Origin: Roseibium aggregatum
GTDB lineage: Bacteria > Pseudomonadota > Alphaproteobacteria > Rhizobiales > Stappiaceae
Assembly (NCBI RefSeq): GCF_014692675.1
Contig: NZ_JABFCZ010000008.1
Span: 1-64,000 of the forward strand
Direction: 5' to 3'
DNA length: 64,000 bases
The notes beneath the pieces are model-generated. The model did not search any database. It saw only the letters and a program-made list of their open reading frames with translations, and had not been told where the DNA came from. The position numbers and the translations under genes are program-made. Shown piece after piece: positions 26,710 through 35,822 of the stretch (position 1 is its first letter; each line of letters opens with the position of its first letter).

Positions 26710-27594
26710 CTATGGCAGGATCAATCGCAGGTCTTTATCGTTGAAACCGATCTCCAGCGGCAGTTGGCCGAGTGCTTCTCCGTCGATTTGGACCGGTGTC
26801 GTCGGGTCTCCGTCGATGCGAACCCAATCCGTGCTATCGAGGATCACGCTTGGATCATGGCGAAGCAACCCGGTGGCAAGAGCCGACAGCTGGCGAACGC
26901 GGGTCAGGACGCCGCTGCCTCGAAGGCACAGGACATGGAACTGCCTGCGACGCAGATCGGCCTCAGGCGCCAACAGTAGGTCGCCGGCATAGCGCTTTGC
27001 CCTCGTCACGATGACCCATTGCGCTTCGTGCTGCCCGGTCCGGGTGATCACACGCAGCGGGTCGTCGCGATGAGAAAGGAGAGCTCGCATGACCGGCCAT
27101 ACAAAGCCGGCCTGTCCCCATTCCCGGCTGCTACCCTTTTCGAATATCTGAACCGCTTCTGCGTCGAAGCCAACGCCGACAACGAACAGAAAGGGCTTCC
27201 CATTCACTTCGCCAACCGGAATTTCGCCAACCTCACCCTGAAGCAGCATCCGGGCGACCAAGGCGGGCGATCTCGGCAGGTTCAGTTCTCGGGCGAAGAC
27301 ATTGCCCGTTCCCATCGGGATGATGCCGAGGGGGATCTCGCTGCCCGCCATGCCTTCAGCAGCGTCATGTACGGTGCCGTCACCGCCGGCAGCCACCACC
27401 GCGTCGAAGTCGCGGCTCGCGGCCGCTTCGGCCGCCGCCTTCATGCCTTCGCCATGGCGTGCCGTCACCACTATTTCGACATGGCTGGAATGCTTTTTCA
27501 GCGTCGCCACGGTGGCGTGATAAAGGCTCTGAGCCGCGCGGCCGGAGCGGGGGTTGTGGATGATGAAGAACCGGGAGCGCACTTTGCGGACCAC
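26710..27594 (-). CDS. Diacylglycerol kinase-family lipid kinase (YegS-like)
   Basis: A protein of 294 residues with the DAGK catalytic fold: FFIIHNPRSGRAA at the start, the nucleotide-binding VVAAGGDGTVHDAAEGMAG, and LGIIPMGTGNVFARELN. These proteins phosphorylate lipids such as diacylglycerol, sphingoid bases or phosphatidylglycerol. It is the last gene of a minus-strand run that begins at 32 kb with an ABC exporter and includes a DedA-PAP2-LssY protein, so a role in lipid recycling or head-group change is likely. The start is GTG at 27594, with a second GTG five codons on. Confidence 0.85.
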   Translation of the reverse strand: MVRKVRSRFFIIHNPRSGRAAQSLYHATVATLKKHSSHVEIVVTARHGEGMKAAAEAAASRDFDAVVAAGGDGTVHDAAEGMAGSEIPLGIIPMGTGNVFARELNLPRSPALVARMLLQGEVGEIPVGEVNGKPFLFVVGVGFDAEAVQIFEKGSSREWGQAGFVWPVMRALLSHRDDPLRVITRTGQHEAQWVIVTRAKRYAGDLLLAPEADLRRRQFHVLCLRGSGVLTRVRQLSALATGLLRHDPSVILDSTDWVRIDGDPTTPVQIDGEALGQLPLEIGFNDKDLRLILP

Positions 27595-27708
27595 GCAGGA
27601 TTATATCGCGGGCGTCTTGTCCCGGTTATTGAGGCTTGCTTCAGATATTAGTTTTGTCGCCGTGTGCGAACAAGAATAAGCCGCACAACCCTGCGCACTC
27701 CAGAGCAA

Positions 27709-29748
27709 TTAACGCGGGGCAGGTGAATTCTTGTCCTCCGGAACGGCCGTGATCAGATTGACTTTTACTCCTGACGGAAATGCTTGCGGCTTAACCGTAA
27801 AGCCAGGGAATTGGCCCAACCGCTCCGCGATGGCAGAAGGGACGGCCAAGGACACGGGTTCGTCCGACATGGTGGTGAGCGCCGAATAGGGATGGCGCAC
27901 GGTCTCTTCCGTGATCGAGCCGATCAGGAGCGGAACGCGGCCCGATTTCGTCGTCACGGCATAACCTGACGGCCAGAGGCGTAAGACGAAACGCCGATCG
28001 TCAGTTTCTCTCGTCCTGGTCAGCATCAAAATCGGCCATTTGCCATCGTGCAGAAGAGGCCAGGGCGGCATGGAGGCGAGTTGGGTCGCTGGTGAGAGAA
28101 GGCGCAAAAATCCGGCTCCGCTGCTCAACTCAGCGCCATGCCATCCGGACTTTTGCAGCACTTGCGTCAGTTGGCCTGTCCCTCCCGCATACTGGAAAGT
28201 CAGCGGCTCTTCGGTTTCACCGAAGAGATCGACACGCTGTTGGGGAAGCCGTTCCCAGCCAGAGGCCCGCCAGTCGGTTTCGCTGAGTACTGTCGGCGCG
28301 TTGACCGGCGCGTAGCGGGAAAGATCGCCCGTTGCATTGAAATGGACATGCGCCGCGCCGAAGCCGATAAAGACAATTCCAGCCAGCACGCTGCTCCATA
28401 GGCTCGCGCGCTGAACACTGGTTTTGTACCTCAGAAGCAGGGCCAGAAGGCTACAGATAAACAGGCCGAAAAGAACGCCGCCCACCACGTCCGAAGGCCA
28501 ATGCGCGCCAAGATATATCCTAGATAGACCAACCGCCAAGGACCCGAGGATTGCCGCGGTCCATATGGCGATCTGACCTCGAAGGCCAAGGTGCGGGGAG
28601 ATCAGGAGCGCCAGCGTGGCCAGGAGAAGTGTTGTGAAGGTGCTGTGTCCGCTCGGGAAGGCGAACAGTTCGGCGCCCGAATATATATCGATCGGCCGTT
28701 GTCTTTGAAGGATCAGTTTGATGAGCGGCACCGATATCGCGGTAATCGCGAAGGCGCTACTGACAAGTGCGATGACCCGCCAGCGTCTGGCGACGGCGAG
28801 GGCGGTCAGCAAGGCCGCCGCCGTTATAACCACGACCACGCCATCTCCGAATTCGGTGATCGTAATCATGATCCGGTCGAGCGGCTCGGTCCGTACCGAT
28901 TGAACGAACTGTGAGATGGAAACATCCGCGAGCGTCAGGGTGTCCCTGGTAATGACGTCCTCGATCACGCCCGCAAAGCCGATCACGGCCAGGATGAGCA
29001 GCGCGCTCCAGATGATGCCGCCCACAAGCCTGGGGTCGCGTGGATCCGCGGCCTGGGCAATCAGGCGGGCGGCGCCGATCCGGGACGTCGCGAGGCGCGC
29101 AACCATCATCTGATAGTTGCCGATGAACCACGGAGCCGCCTTGACGACCAAAAGGTGCGCAAGCAAGTACGCCAGGAACAGGCCGATGACTGCTGCGGCG
29201 AAAGCGGCTAGTAGCCGGTCGCTGATTGAGCCGACCGCAGCGATCAATACGCCTGCGGCGGCTGCCGGAAGAACATGGCTCGCCGCCCAGACTACTCCGG
29301 AGCTGATGTTGGCGACGGCAAATCGGGGAATGGACATTCGGGCAACACCGGCAACGACCGGAACAACGGCCTTTACACCCGGAACGAAGCGGCCGAGAAA
29401 GACGCTTTTTCCGCCATGGCGTTTGAAGAAACTCTCGCCTTTTTCCAGCAATTGCGGTCTGGCAGAAAACGGCCAGCGTTGATTCAGTGCGGGCCCGTAG
29501 TGGTGCCCGATCCAGTAGGAAACCCCGTCGCCCAGTGCCGCGCCGACTGTAGCCCACAGCACCAACGGCCAGAGCGGGAGGTTGGCGGCACCGGCAATGC
29601 CCGAAGCTGCGAGTATAATAGCAGTTCCGGGAAACAGCGCCCCAACGACGATAATTGCCTCTGCTGCGGCGCTGGCAAAGATGAACAGTCCCAATAAGTG
29701 CGGATGAGTGCCGGCAAGGGAAAGGATCTGGTCAATCCACTGGTTCAA
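27709..29748 (-). CDS. DedA - PAP2 phosphatase - LssY fusion protein
   Basis: A membrane protein of about 679 residues with three parts. Residues 1-190 are a DedA/VTT domain (VVGALFPGTAIILAASGIAG; FFKRHGGKSVFLGRFVPGVK), related to lipid flippases for undecaprenyl phosphate and phosphatidylethanolamine. Residues about 240-440 are a PAP2 lipid phosphatase with KLILQRQRP, FPSGHST and SRIYLGAHWPSD, a complete active site. The last 220 residues are an LssY C-terminal domain, soluble and of unknown role. The start is set at TTG 29748 (LNQWIDQIL), which has GGGAGA upstream; the longer frame overlaps the preceding gene. It sits between the secreted protein gene and the lipid kinase. Confidence 0.85.
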   Translation of the reverse strand: MNQWIDQILSLAGTHPHLLGLFIFASAAAEAIIVVGALFPGTAIILAASGIAGAANLPLWPLVLWATVGAALGDGVSYWIGHHYGPALNQRWPFSARPQLLEKGESFFKRHGGKSVFLGRFVPGVKAVVPVVAGVARMSIPRFAVANISSGVVWAASHVLPAAAAGVLIAAVGSISDRLLAAFAAAVIGLFLAYLLAHLLVVKAAPWFIGNYQMMVARLATSRIGAARLIAQAADPRDPRLVGGIIWSALLILAVIGFAGVIEDVITRDTLTLADVSISQFVQSVRTEPLDRIMITITEFGDGVVVVITAAALLTALAVARRWRVIALVSSAFAITAISVPLIKLILQRQRPIDIYSGAELFAFPSGHSTFTTLLLATLALLISPHLGLRGQIAIWTAAILGSLAVGLSRIYLGAHWPSDVVGGVLFGLFICSLLALLLRYKTSVQRASLWSSVLAGIVFIGFGAAHVHFNATGDLSRYAPVNAPTVLSETDWRASGWERLPQQRVDLFGETEEPLTFQYAGGTGQLTQVLQKSGWHGAELSSGAGFLRLLSPATQLASMPPWPLLHDGKWPILMLTRTRETDDRRFVLRLWPSGYAVTTKSGRVPLLIGSITEETVRHPYSALTTMSDEPVSLAVPSAIAERLGQFPGFTVKPQAFPSGVKVNLITAVPEDKNSPAPR

Positions 29749-29809
29749 TCCGTTCTCCCACGCTTTAGAAACACAGCGATATTGGCTAGCCGTGCCGAGA
29801 TTCTGTGAC

Positions 29810-30337
29810 CTATTGCTTATGGGCCCTTCTGCGGCGCTGCAATACCATTCCTGCACCAATCAGAACCGGAATGCCGAGGGCAATCGGCAGGACGCGCCCG
29901 GATTCGACCACCGGCTTTTGCCTGACCGTAAAATCCGAGAAGGGGCTTGTCGCCAGTTCCTGTCCTGAGCGCGTGGCGGCGCTCACGATGACCCGGTAGT
30001 TGCCGGACTGGATGAGGCGCATAGGCCAATCCGTCTTTATTGAGCCTCCCGATGCCAGGCTTGATGCCGTAACGGCCTTGTGTGCGCTCCAATCCTCAAG
30101 GTCGACGGGCTGTTCCTTTCCCTTGTCGACCTGAACGAGGCTGATCCAGGCGATGAGGCCGTCGACGGCTTCTGTGCCGTTATTTTGGATGACGGTTTGG
30201 AATTTGAGGTTGTCGCCCATCTGCGGCGAAGACGGGTTGGTCGATGCAGGGTTCAGGCTGATCGACAGGGGAGAAGCAAGTGCCGCCGGACTTAGGATTG
30301 CCAATCCCGCTGCGACCAGGAAAGCAGTGAGTTTCAT
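29810..30337 (-). CDS. Secreted, C-terminally anchored protein with a CARDB-like domain
   Basis: A protein of 175 residues. A signal peptide (MKLTAFLVAAGLAILSPAALA) is followed by an Ig-like beta domain (MGDNLKFQTVIQNNGTEAVDGLIAWISL ... GNYRVIVSAAT), then a C-terminal hydrophobic helix (VLPIALGIPVLIGAGMVL) and a basic tail. This gives a periplasmic domain tethered to the inner membrane. It begins 11 bases after the ABC permease, so it is likely a partner of the exporter. No precise function is known. Confidence 0.7.
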   Translation of the reverse strand: MKLTAFLVAAGLAILSPAALASPLSISLNPASTNPSSPQMGDNLKFQTVIQNNGTEAVDGLIAWISLVQVDKGKEQPVDLEDWSAHKAVTASSLASGGSIKTDWPMRLIQSGNYRVIVSAATRSGQELATSPFSDFTVRQKPVVESGRVLPIALGIPVLIGAGMVLQRRRRAHKQ

Positions 30338-30348
30338 TGTAATTCTCC

Positions 30349-31101
30349 TTAACGCGTGATCTTACCGAAGCTGAAACGAGCAAACCAAAGGCATGCGAAA
30401 AGCCAGGCGAGAGCGATCGCAAAGTGGGTGCTCTGCGAGATAATTGACTGGGAATCGATGATGACTGCGTCATAGGCGTTGACGGCCGCGGAAAAGGGAT
30501 TGACCGCGTCGAACATCCGGCCGATTGCAGATTGCCGCAGGCTTGGGCCGAGCAACACGGGGCTAGCTGACAGAACCAGCGTGACCAGACCTGTCAGCAG
30601 TGCGGTTCGCGCTGAATCCGCCCGGCTGCCAAGGCTGATACCCAGGAAGCCAAACATCAAGACGACGGGCGTGCCAAGCAATGCCGTGATAAGCATGCCC
30701 TGGCCCATGTTTTGACCGGTGCTGCCAACCGCCCAAAGATACGGCAGGGACAGAACGTAAATAACGGCCCAGGCAATGGCCACGCCGCTGAGTTTGCCCA
30801 TCAGGATCGTACCGCGTGGGGCGGGGGTTAAAAGCAAAGGCACCAGGCTGCCGCGTTCGCGTTCTCCGGCGACCGTATCAACCCCGACGATCAGCGCGAG
30901 TAAACAGCCAAGCGCCGTGACGATGGCGGTCATGTCGTAGACAACTTGCGCATTGTCGAGCAGGCTGAGTTCCGTACTGCCAACGAGAAGCAGGCTGAAC
31001 GCCGACAGAACGATTGTGACGGCCATGAGCCACAGCAGCCCCCGAATATCGAGAAGCAACTCCCCCGTTTCCTTGCGGGCGATCAGATAAATCGGGTTCA
31101 T
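30349..31101 (-). CDS. ABC transporter permease
   Basis: A protein of 250 residues with six hydrophobic segments of the ABC-2 type. TVAGERERGSLVPLLLTPAPRGTILMGK is the typical ABC-2 exporter segment after the second helix, as in NatB- and NosY-like permeases. The ATG at 31101 (MNPIYLIARKETGELL) overlaps the ATPase stop by 4 bases (ATGA), so the two are coupled. It probably exports a lipid, peptide or drug, or works with the secreted protein that follows. Confidence 0.85.
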   Translation of the reverse strand: MNPIYLIARKETGELLLDIRGLLWLMAVTIVLSAFSLLLVGSTELSLLDNAQVVYDMTAIVTALGCLLALIVGVDTVAGERERGSLVPLLLTPAPRGTILMGKLSGVAIAWAVIYVLSLPYLWAVGSTGQNMGQGMLITALLGTPVVLMFGFLGISLGSRADSARTALLTGLVTLVLSASPVLLGPSLRQSAIGRMFDAVNPFSAAVNAYDAVIIDSQSIISQSTHFAIALAWLFACLWFARFSFGKITR

Positions 31102-32003
31102 GCTGCGCTCCCTTCGGTCAGTGTGAGGTATAGGTCTTCGAGGCCGCCGCCCTCGCGTCGGATCTCGGTAATCGCCCAGCCATGGGAAAGAAGTTCGCTC
31201 CATGCCTTGTCCGGTGTTAAAGCAGGGTTCAGGTCCACGACCCACCACTCGCCTTCGCGCGCGACTACGGTCACATTGGCTTCGTCAGTTTGAGTCGGGT
31301 CACTGGCAAGTTTGAGACGAAAACGGGCGAGCCGATGTTCGCTCCGGACGAGTCCGGCGATAGTTCCCTCGGCGACTGTCCTGCCGCCGACAATGATGCC
31401 GACACGCTGACATAGTCGTTCGACGTCATCGAGGAGGTGGGTGCAAAGGAGGATGCCAACGCCTTTGCCTGCCAACTCGAGCAAAATGTCATGCACTTCA
31501 CGCCGTCCGCGCGGGTCCAGACCATTGGTCGGCTCATCGAGGATGAGCAGGTCCGGATTTGCTATCAGGGCCCGGGCAAGTCCAAGACGCTGACGCATGC
31601 CGTGCGAATAGGTGCCGATTGGCTGGCGCGCACGGGTGTGGAGCCCGACCGTATCAAGGCGTTTCCGGATTTCATTTCGGCTCAGGCTAAGTCCGTTCAT
31701 GGCTGCGAAGAAGGCGAGGTAGTCCTCGGCCGACATCCAGCCGTAAAATCCATTCTGCTCGGGCAGCACGCCAAGGTGACGGTGAATTTCGTTGGCGAAG
31801 ACCTGAGGGTCCTTGCCCAACATCCGGATGTGACCTGCGTCTGGTTTAAGGAGCCCGATCGCGGTCGCAATCGTCGTGCTCTTGCCAGCGCCGTTCGGAC
31901 CGAGCAGGCCGAAGATTTCTCCCGCGGAGAGCGCCAGATGCACATCATGAAGAATGGGGGTCGCTCCGATGGAAAGGCGGAGGCCATCGATTTCAACAAG
32001 CAT
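31098..32003 (-). CDS. ABC transporter ATP-binding protein
   Basis: A protein of 301 residues with a full nucleotide-binding domain: LLGPNGAGKSTT (Walker A), YSHGMRQRLGLARALI (signature) and LLILDEPTNGLD (Walker B), with LLCTHLLDD carrying the switch histidine. The C-terminal 80 residues form the extra domain common in CcmA/NatA-type exporter ATPases. It is coupled to the permease downstream. Its gene and mprF diverge from a gap holding the palindrome at 32284. Confidence 0.9.
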   Translation of the reverse strand: MLVEIDGLRLSIGATPILHDVHLALSAGEIFGLLGPNGAGKSTTIATAIGLLKPDAGHIRMLGKDPQVFANEIHRHLGVLPEQNGFYGWMSAEDYLAFFAAMNGLSLSRNEIRKRLDTVGLHTRARQPIGTYSHGMRQRLGLARALIANPDLLILDEPTNGLDPRGRREVHDILLELAGKGVGILLCTHLLDDVERLCQRVGIIVGGRTVAEGTIAGLVRSEHRLARFRLKLASDPTQTDEANVTVVAREGEWWVVDLNPALTPDKAWSELLSHGWAITEIRREGGGLEDLYLTLTEGSAA

Positions 32004-32190
32004 TGCCGACCTCCATGGAAAAACGATCGAGGTGTAGGCTCGGTATCGCCGCGAAGATTGCTTCCGCTTGTCCGCCCGTTTTCTTCAGGTCATCGGCCTT
32101 GGTCATCGTGGAAGCGACGAACAAAAAGACCGAGGGGACAACAGCAAGCGCAGTCCCTTTCGTTATTGGTAGATCTTGAGAACGAAACAT
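31993..32190 (-). CDS. Possible small membrane protein leading the ABC operon
   Basis: A frame of 65 codons with one hydrophobic stretch (TALAVVPSVFLFVAS). AGAAGGAA lies about 9 bases before the ATG, and the end overlaps the ATPase start by 11 bases, which suits coupled translation. I do not recognise a family. It could be a real small gene or only a leader. Confidence 0.4.
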   Translation of the reverse strand: MFRSQDLPITKGTALAVVPSVFLFVASTMTKADDLKKTGGQAEAIFAAIPSLHLDRFSMEVGNAC

Positions 32191-32283
32191 CGGTGCGTTC
32201 CTTCTGCTAGTTGCTATGCGCCCGACGATGGGCGCCTTTAAGCAGAGATAGACATTGATGTTTGGGAGAATCTGGCCCGGATT

Positions 32284-32297
32284 TTACAATTCTGTAA
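32284..32297. promoter_or_regulatory. TTACA-N4-TGTAA palindrome (site 1)
   Basis: TTACA-ATTC-TGTAA, perfect arms. It lies in the gap between the ABC operon (minus) and mprF (plus), 94 bases from the small gene at 32190 and 189 bases before mprF. One of five such sites in the envelope cluster. Confidence 0.6.
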
Positions 32298-32485
32298 GAA
32301 TGCCTGCCTGCCTCTTGACCGAAGCAAACTGAATATCGGATGTCGTTGGTTCAAAGGTATTCCGGACCACAGCAAAAATTCGCTACGTCGATGGCAAAGG
32401 GGGCTATCTTGAAAGTGCGTATTCGACCTTCAACGGTTCCAATCGCTATATTTTCACTACGGTTTTGGGGCTGACGATTTTTAAA

Positions 32486-35116
32486 ATGGAAAATTCAACG
32501 TCCGAAACCCGTTGGCGTATTGCATCCTTTGCCCGTTCCCACGGGCCGGCATTGATCACGCTTTTGGTTTTCGTATTTGGTGCTTTCGCAATTTACAAAG
32601 CTCTGCATGGCGTGACCGTACATGACGTTATCGGGCAACTGAGGCAAATCACGACCAAATCTGTCGCGCTCGCCGGGCTCGCGACCGCATTCGGCTACGC
32701 GGCCTTGATCGGCTATGACTGGTCAGCGATGCGTTTCATCGGGAAGTCGGTTCCCCTTCGCACGATCGCCATCGGCTCGTTTACGGCTTACGCGCTCAGC
32801 AACTCGGTCGGGTTGGCCGTCGTTTCGGGCGGGGCCGTGCGATACCGGTTCTATAGAGGACTGGGGCTGAATCTGACCGATATCGCAATCGTTTCCACGT
32901 ATTGCGCGCTCGCCTTCGGCGTTGGCGTCACTGTTGTCGGCTTTGCGGCACTGGCCTATCACCCGGCGGCCTTATCAAGCGTAATTACAATTCCACCGCA
33001 CCTGGTTCGCCTGGTTTCCGTAATCATTCTTGTCGCTGCTTGTGGCTTTCTGGCCTGGGGGGCGATGTCGAAACACAAGATTGGAATCGGCAAATACAAG
33101 ATCGTCATGCCCGGATTGCGGCAGGCCGTTCTCCAGATCCTGTTCTCGCTGCTCGACATCCTTTTCGCGGCCGTGACGCTTTACATCTTGCTGCCAAACG
33201 CAGCATCGTCCGCGATCCCGTTTTCAACCTTCGTGGCCGTGTTTGCCGGAGCAGCCGTGGCCGCCGTGCTGAGCCATGTTCCAGGCGGCATCGGTGTTTT
33301 CGAGGCGGTTATCCTCGGGGCCTTTGCAGCGCTTCCGGACCAGACCGCAGGCATTGCCGCCTCGTTGCTCGCCTATCGGATTGTCTATTACTTCCTTCCG
33401 CTTTTAGCCGGCATTTCCATCCTGATCGGCGTGGAATTCCGGGAACGGGTCGGTAAGCTGCGTGGCATTCCGATCCCCCGCGGCACGGCGCTGGGAGCGG
33501 TCTCAACCCTGGTTCCTCTCATTCCGACGTTGGCCGCGGCCCTGACATTTCTCACCGGAGCAACGCTCGTTCTGAACGGTATCGTTCCGATACCGAAGGA
33601 TATCATCGAGGAACTGCAACCGGTCGTATCGCTGAGCGTTTTCGAACTTTCCAATGTCGTCATGGGAATTGCCGGAGGGGCCTTGCTCGTCCTTGCGAAT
33701 GGTCTTCGCAAACGCATCCGGGGCGCCTTATGGCTGACGATCGGCATGATCGTCATGGCCATGATGTCTCTCGTGCTACAGCATCTCGATTTCGACCTTG
33801 TCGTCTTCATGGCGCTGTTGGCATTGGCGCTTTGGTTCTCCAGGTTCTGTTTTTATCGGCAATCTCGGCTAAGTGCGGGCATTCTGTCTGTTGAATGGTT
33901 GACCGTTTTCGGCGGATTTGTGCTTTTGCTTGTCCTGTTTTTTCTGTTTGCCCATCAGGACGCCGAATACAAGCACGATCTTTGGTGGCAGTTTGCCTTT
34001 GATGCGAACATGCCCCGGGCCCTTCGGATCGGTGGTGTTGCGCTTGCCGTGTCGATTCTGTCGTTGCTGCTGTTCGCACTCCGTCCACCGGCAAACAGGT
34101 CGGGATCGAACGCCGCCCCTTCGAGCGAATGGCTCAGAACAATCATTGCGGGCCAGGATAACCCGGACGCCAATTTCGCCCTGACAGGGGACAAGGAATT
34201 CCTCGTCTCCGAACAGAACGATGGTTTCATCATGTTCGGGCGGCATGGCCGTAGCTTTGTTGCGCTCGGTCCCCCGGTCGGGAACGCTGAAGCTGCAAGC
34301 GATCTCATAGACCGGTTCATCAGCGTTGCAGACGACGCAAATTGCCGTCCGGCATTTTATCAAATCGCGGCCGATGATCTTGCGCTCTTCGTGGATGCCG
34401 GGTTTATGCCGAGCAAGTTGGGTGAGGAGGCGATCGTCAGTCTTTCAGACTTCGGTCTGGAAGGGCCGGAACGCCGCAAATTGCGCCAGGCCTACAATCG
34501 CGCTCAACGCGACGGCCTTTCGCTCGAAACGCTGGCTCCGCCACACTCAGCCCAATTGCTTGGCGAACTAAAGAGGATCTCCGACGAATGGCTTTCGTCG
34601 AAACATGCTCGAGAAAAAGGCTTTTCGCTTGGCCGCTTCGATGAAGCCTATCTCCAGAACTTCCGTTTGGCGATCGTCCGGGAGGGGGACGCAATCGTGG
34701 CTTTCGCGAATATTTTCGAAACGGAAACGAAGAACGAGGTGACGATTGACCTTATGCGCCATAGTGCCGGTTCGCCTCCTTCGACGATGGATTTCCTGTT
34801 CGTTGCACTGCTGCTCGAGTTGAAAGCAGAAGGCTTTCAGAGGTTCTCCCTGGGCATGGCACCCTTGACCGGTCTTAAAAAAACGCGGCACCCGCGCATC
34901 TGGGACCGGGTCGCCGGGTCCATTTCGCGGTTTGGCGGGCATTTCTACAATTTCGAGGGGCTGCGGGACTACAAGGATAAATTCCAGCCGGAATGGAAGC
35001 CTCGCTACCTGATGACCTGGGGAGGCGTCGATCCTCTGCTCGTCGCGAACGACATCAATGCACTGGTGAGCGGGGGGGTGCGTGGCGCGATAAGGCGGGA
35101 TCGGGCCCCGACATAA
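32486..35116 (+). CDS. mprF: Phosphatidylglycerol lysyltransferase/flippase MprF
   Basis: A protein of 876 residues. The first 500 or so form about 13 membrane helices with the flippase pattern (NSVGLAVVSGGAVRYRFYRGLGL; LSHVPGGIGVFEAVILG). The last 340 residues are the cytosolic DUF2156 synthase domain (FVALGPPVGNAEAASDLIDRF, LRQAYNRAQRDGLSLE, FSLGMAPLTGL). MprF moves lysine or alanine from aminoacyl-tRNA to phosphatidylglycerol and flips the product, lowering surface negative charge and giving resistance to cationic peptides. The length is typical, and both halves look intact. The ATG at 32486 is preferred over the frame start at 32465. A TTACA-N4-TGTAA site lies upstream. Confidence 0.92.
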   Translation: MENSTSETRWRIASFARSHGPALITLLVFVFGAFAIYKALHGVTVHDVIGQLRQITTKSVALAGLATAFGYAALIGYDWSAMRFIGKSVPLRTIAIGSFTAYALSNSVGLAVVSGGAVRYRFYRGLGLNLTDIAIVSTYCALAFGVGVTVVGFAALAYHPAALSSVITIPPHLVRLVSVIILVAACGFLAWGAMSKHKIGIGKYKIVMPGLRQAVLQILFSLLDILFAAVTLYILLPNAASSAIPFSTFVAVFAGAAVAAVLSHVPGGIGVFEAVILGAFAALPDQTAGIAASLLAYRIVYYFLPLLAGISILIGVEFRERVGKLRGIPIPRGTALGAVSTLVPLIPTLAAALTFLTGATLVLNGIVPIPKDIIEELQPVVSLSVFELSNVVMGIAGGALLVLANGLRKRIRGALWLTIGMIVMAMMSLVLQHLDFDLVVFMALLALALWFSRFCFYRQSRLSAGILSVEWLTVFGGFVLLLVLFFLFAHQDAEYKHDLWWQFAFDANMPRALRIGGVALAVSILSLLLFALRPPANRSGSNAAPSSEWLRTIIAGQDNPDANFALTGDKEFLVSEQNDGFIMFGRHGRSFVALGPPVGNAEAASDLIDRFISVADDANCRPAFYQIAADDLALFVDAGFMPSKLGEEAIVSLSDFGLEGPERRKLRQAYNRAQRDGLSLETLAPPHSAQLLGELKRISDEWLSSKHAREKGFSLGRFDEAYLQNFRLAIVREGDAIVAFANIFETETKNEVTIDLMRHSAGSPPSTMDFLFVALLLELKAEGFQRFSLGMAPLTGLKKTRHPRIWDRVAGSISRFGGHFYNFEGLRDYKDKFQPEWKPRYLMTWGGVDPLLVANDINALVSGGVRGAIRRDRAPT

Positions 35117-35224
35117 GTTCACCTAACTGTATCGCACTCGATCGCGGCCCGGCGTTTGCCTCGAGATTGCTTTGCCTTATCGGTATTCGGCATCGGCTGA
35201 CAGTGGAAATTACGAAACGAAGAA

Positions 35225-35252
35225 CGCCGTCCGGTACGAGGACCGGACGGCG
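35225..35252 (-). terminator. Strong hairpin between mprF and the PepSY gene
   Basis: An 11-base perfect stem, CGCCGTCCGGT / ACCGGACGGCG, with a 6-base loop. On the minus strand it is followed by TTCTTCGTTTC, so it probably ends the PepSY transcript and may also block mprF read-through. Confidence 0.6.
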
Positions 35253-35268
35253 ATCTGATCAGAGGCTG

Positions 35269-35649
35269 TCAGTCATTGTCATTTTCGTTGTCTTCCGGGC
35301 CGTTTTCCCGGTCTTCGCCGGATTGATCGCCATTGTCCGCTCGTTTCTTGACTGATCCGGACGTCGCGTCGACCATGAAATCGTGCTCGATACCATCCGC
35401 GGATACGATCGAGATTTCATAGGCCGGTGCGCCTTTTTCCGTTTCGAACTGGACTTCTGCAACCTTGCCCGCCTGAACCGCTGTGGCGGCCTTGATCGCG
35501 TCGGTTGCCGAAAACTTGGTCGCGAGCAGCGCCTGAATTTCAGCCTTGTCGCTGCCTTCGTTTCCGTTGCCCGCGATAGCGGTCGTTATTCCGGCGGCTC
35601 CAATGCCCGCGGTCAGGACAGCGGTTGCGATCATCATTTGCTTTTTCAT
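35269..35649 (-). CDS. PepSY domain secreted protein
   Basis: A protein of 126 residues. MKKQMMIATAVLTAGIGAAGITTAIA is a signal peptide. One PepSY domain follows (AIKAATAVQAGKVAEVQFETEKGAPAYEISIVSADGIEHDFMVDATSG), then an acidic Asp/Glu/Asn-rich tail. PepSY proteins are often targets of PmrAB/QseBC-like systems and are thought to modulate sensors or proteases in the periplasm. AGGAGA lies 7 bases before the ATG at 35649. It is divergent from the DUF1003 gene, and a TTACA-N4-TGTAT site lies in the shared promoter. Confidence 0.85.
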   Translation of the reverse strand: MKKQMMIATAVLTAGIGAAGITTAIAGNGNEGSDKAEIQALLATKFSATDAIKAATAVQAGKVAEVQFETEKGAPAYEISIVSADGIEHDFMVDATSGSVKKRADNGDQSGEDRENGPEDNENDND

Positions 35650-35735
35650 GGTCTGTCTCCTGTTTAAAGGGCGGCACGGTGCTGCCCGATGAACGGAAGG
35701 TGGGAAGCAGGGATTACAGTCACCTGACCGGTGCT

Positions 35736-35749
35736 TTACAGATTTGTAT
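35736..35749. promoter_or_regulatory. TTACA-N4-TGTAT palindrome (site 2)
   Basis: TTACA-GATT-TGTAT, one mismatch between the arms. It is placed 87 bases upstream of the PepSY start and 74 bases upstream of the divergent DUF1003 start. Confidence 0.5.
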
Positions 35750-35822
35750 GTTGCCCGTTCCATCCATTGGGGGAACAGATCGGTCTGTCGGCACAACGGG
35801 CTTCGGTATTTGGAGATAACTC

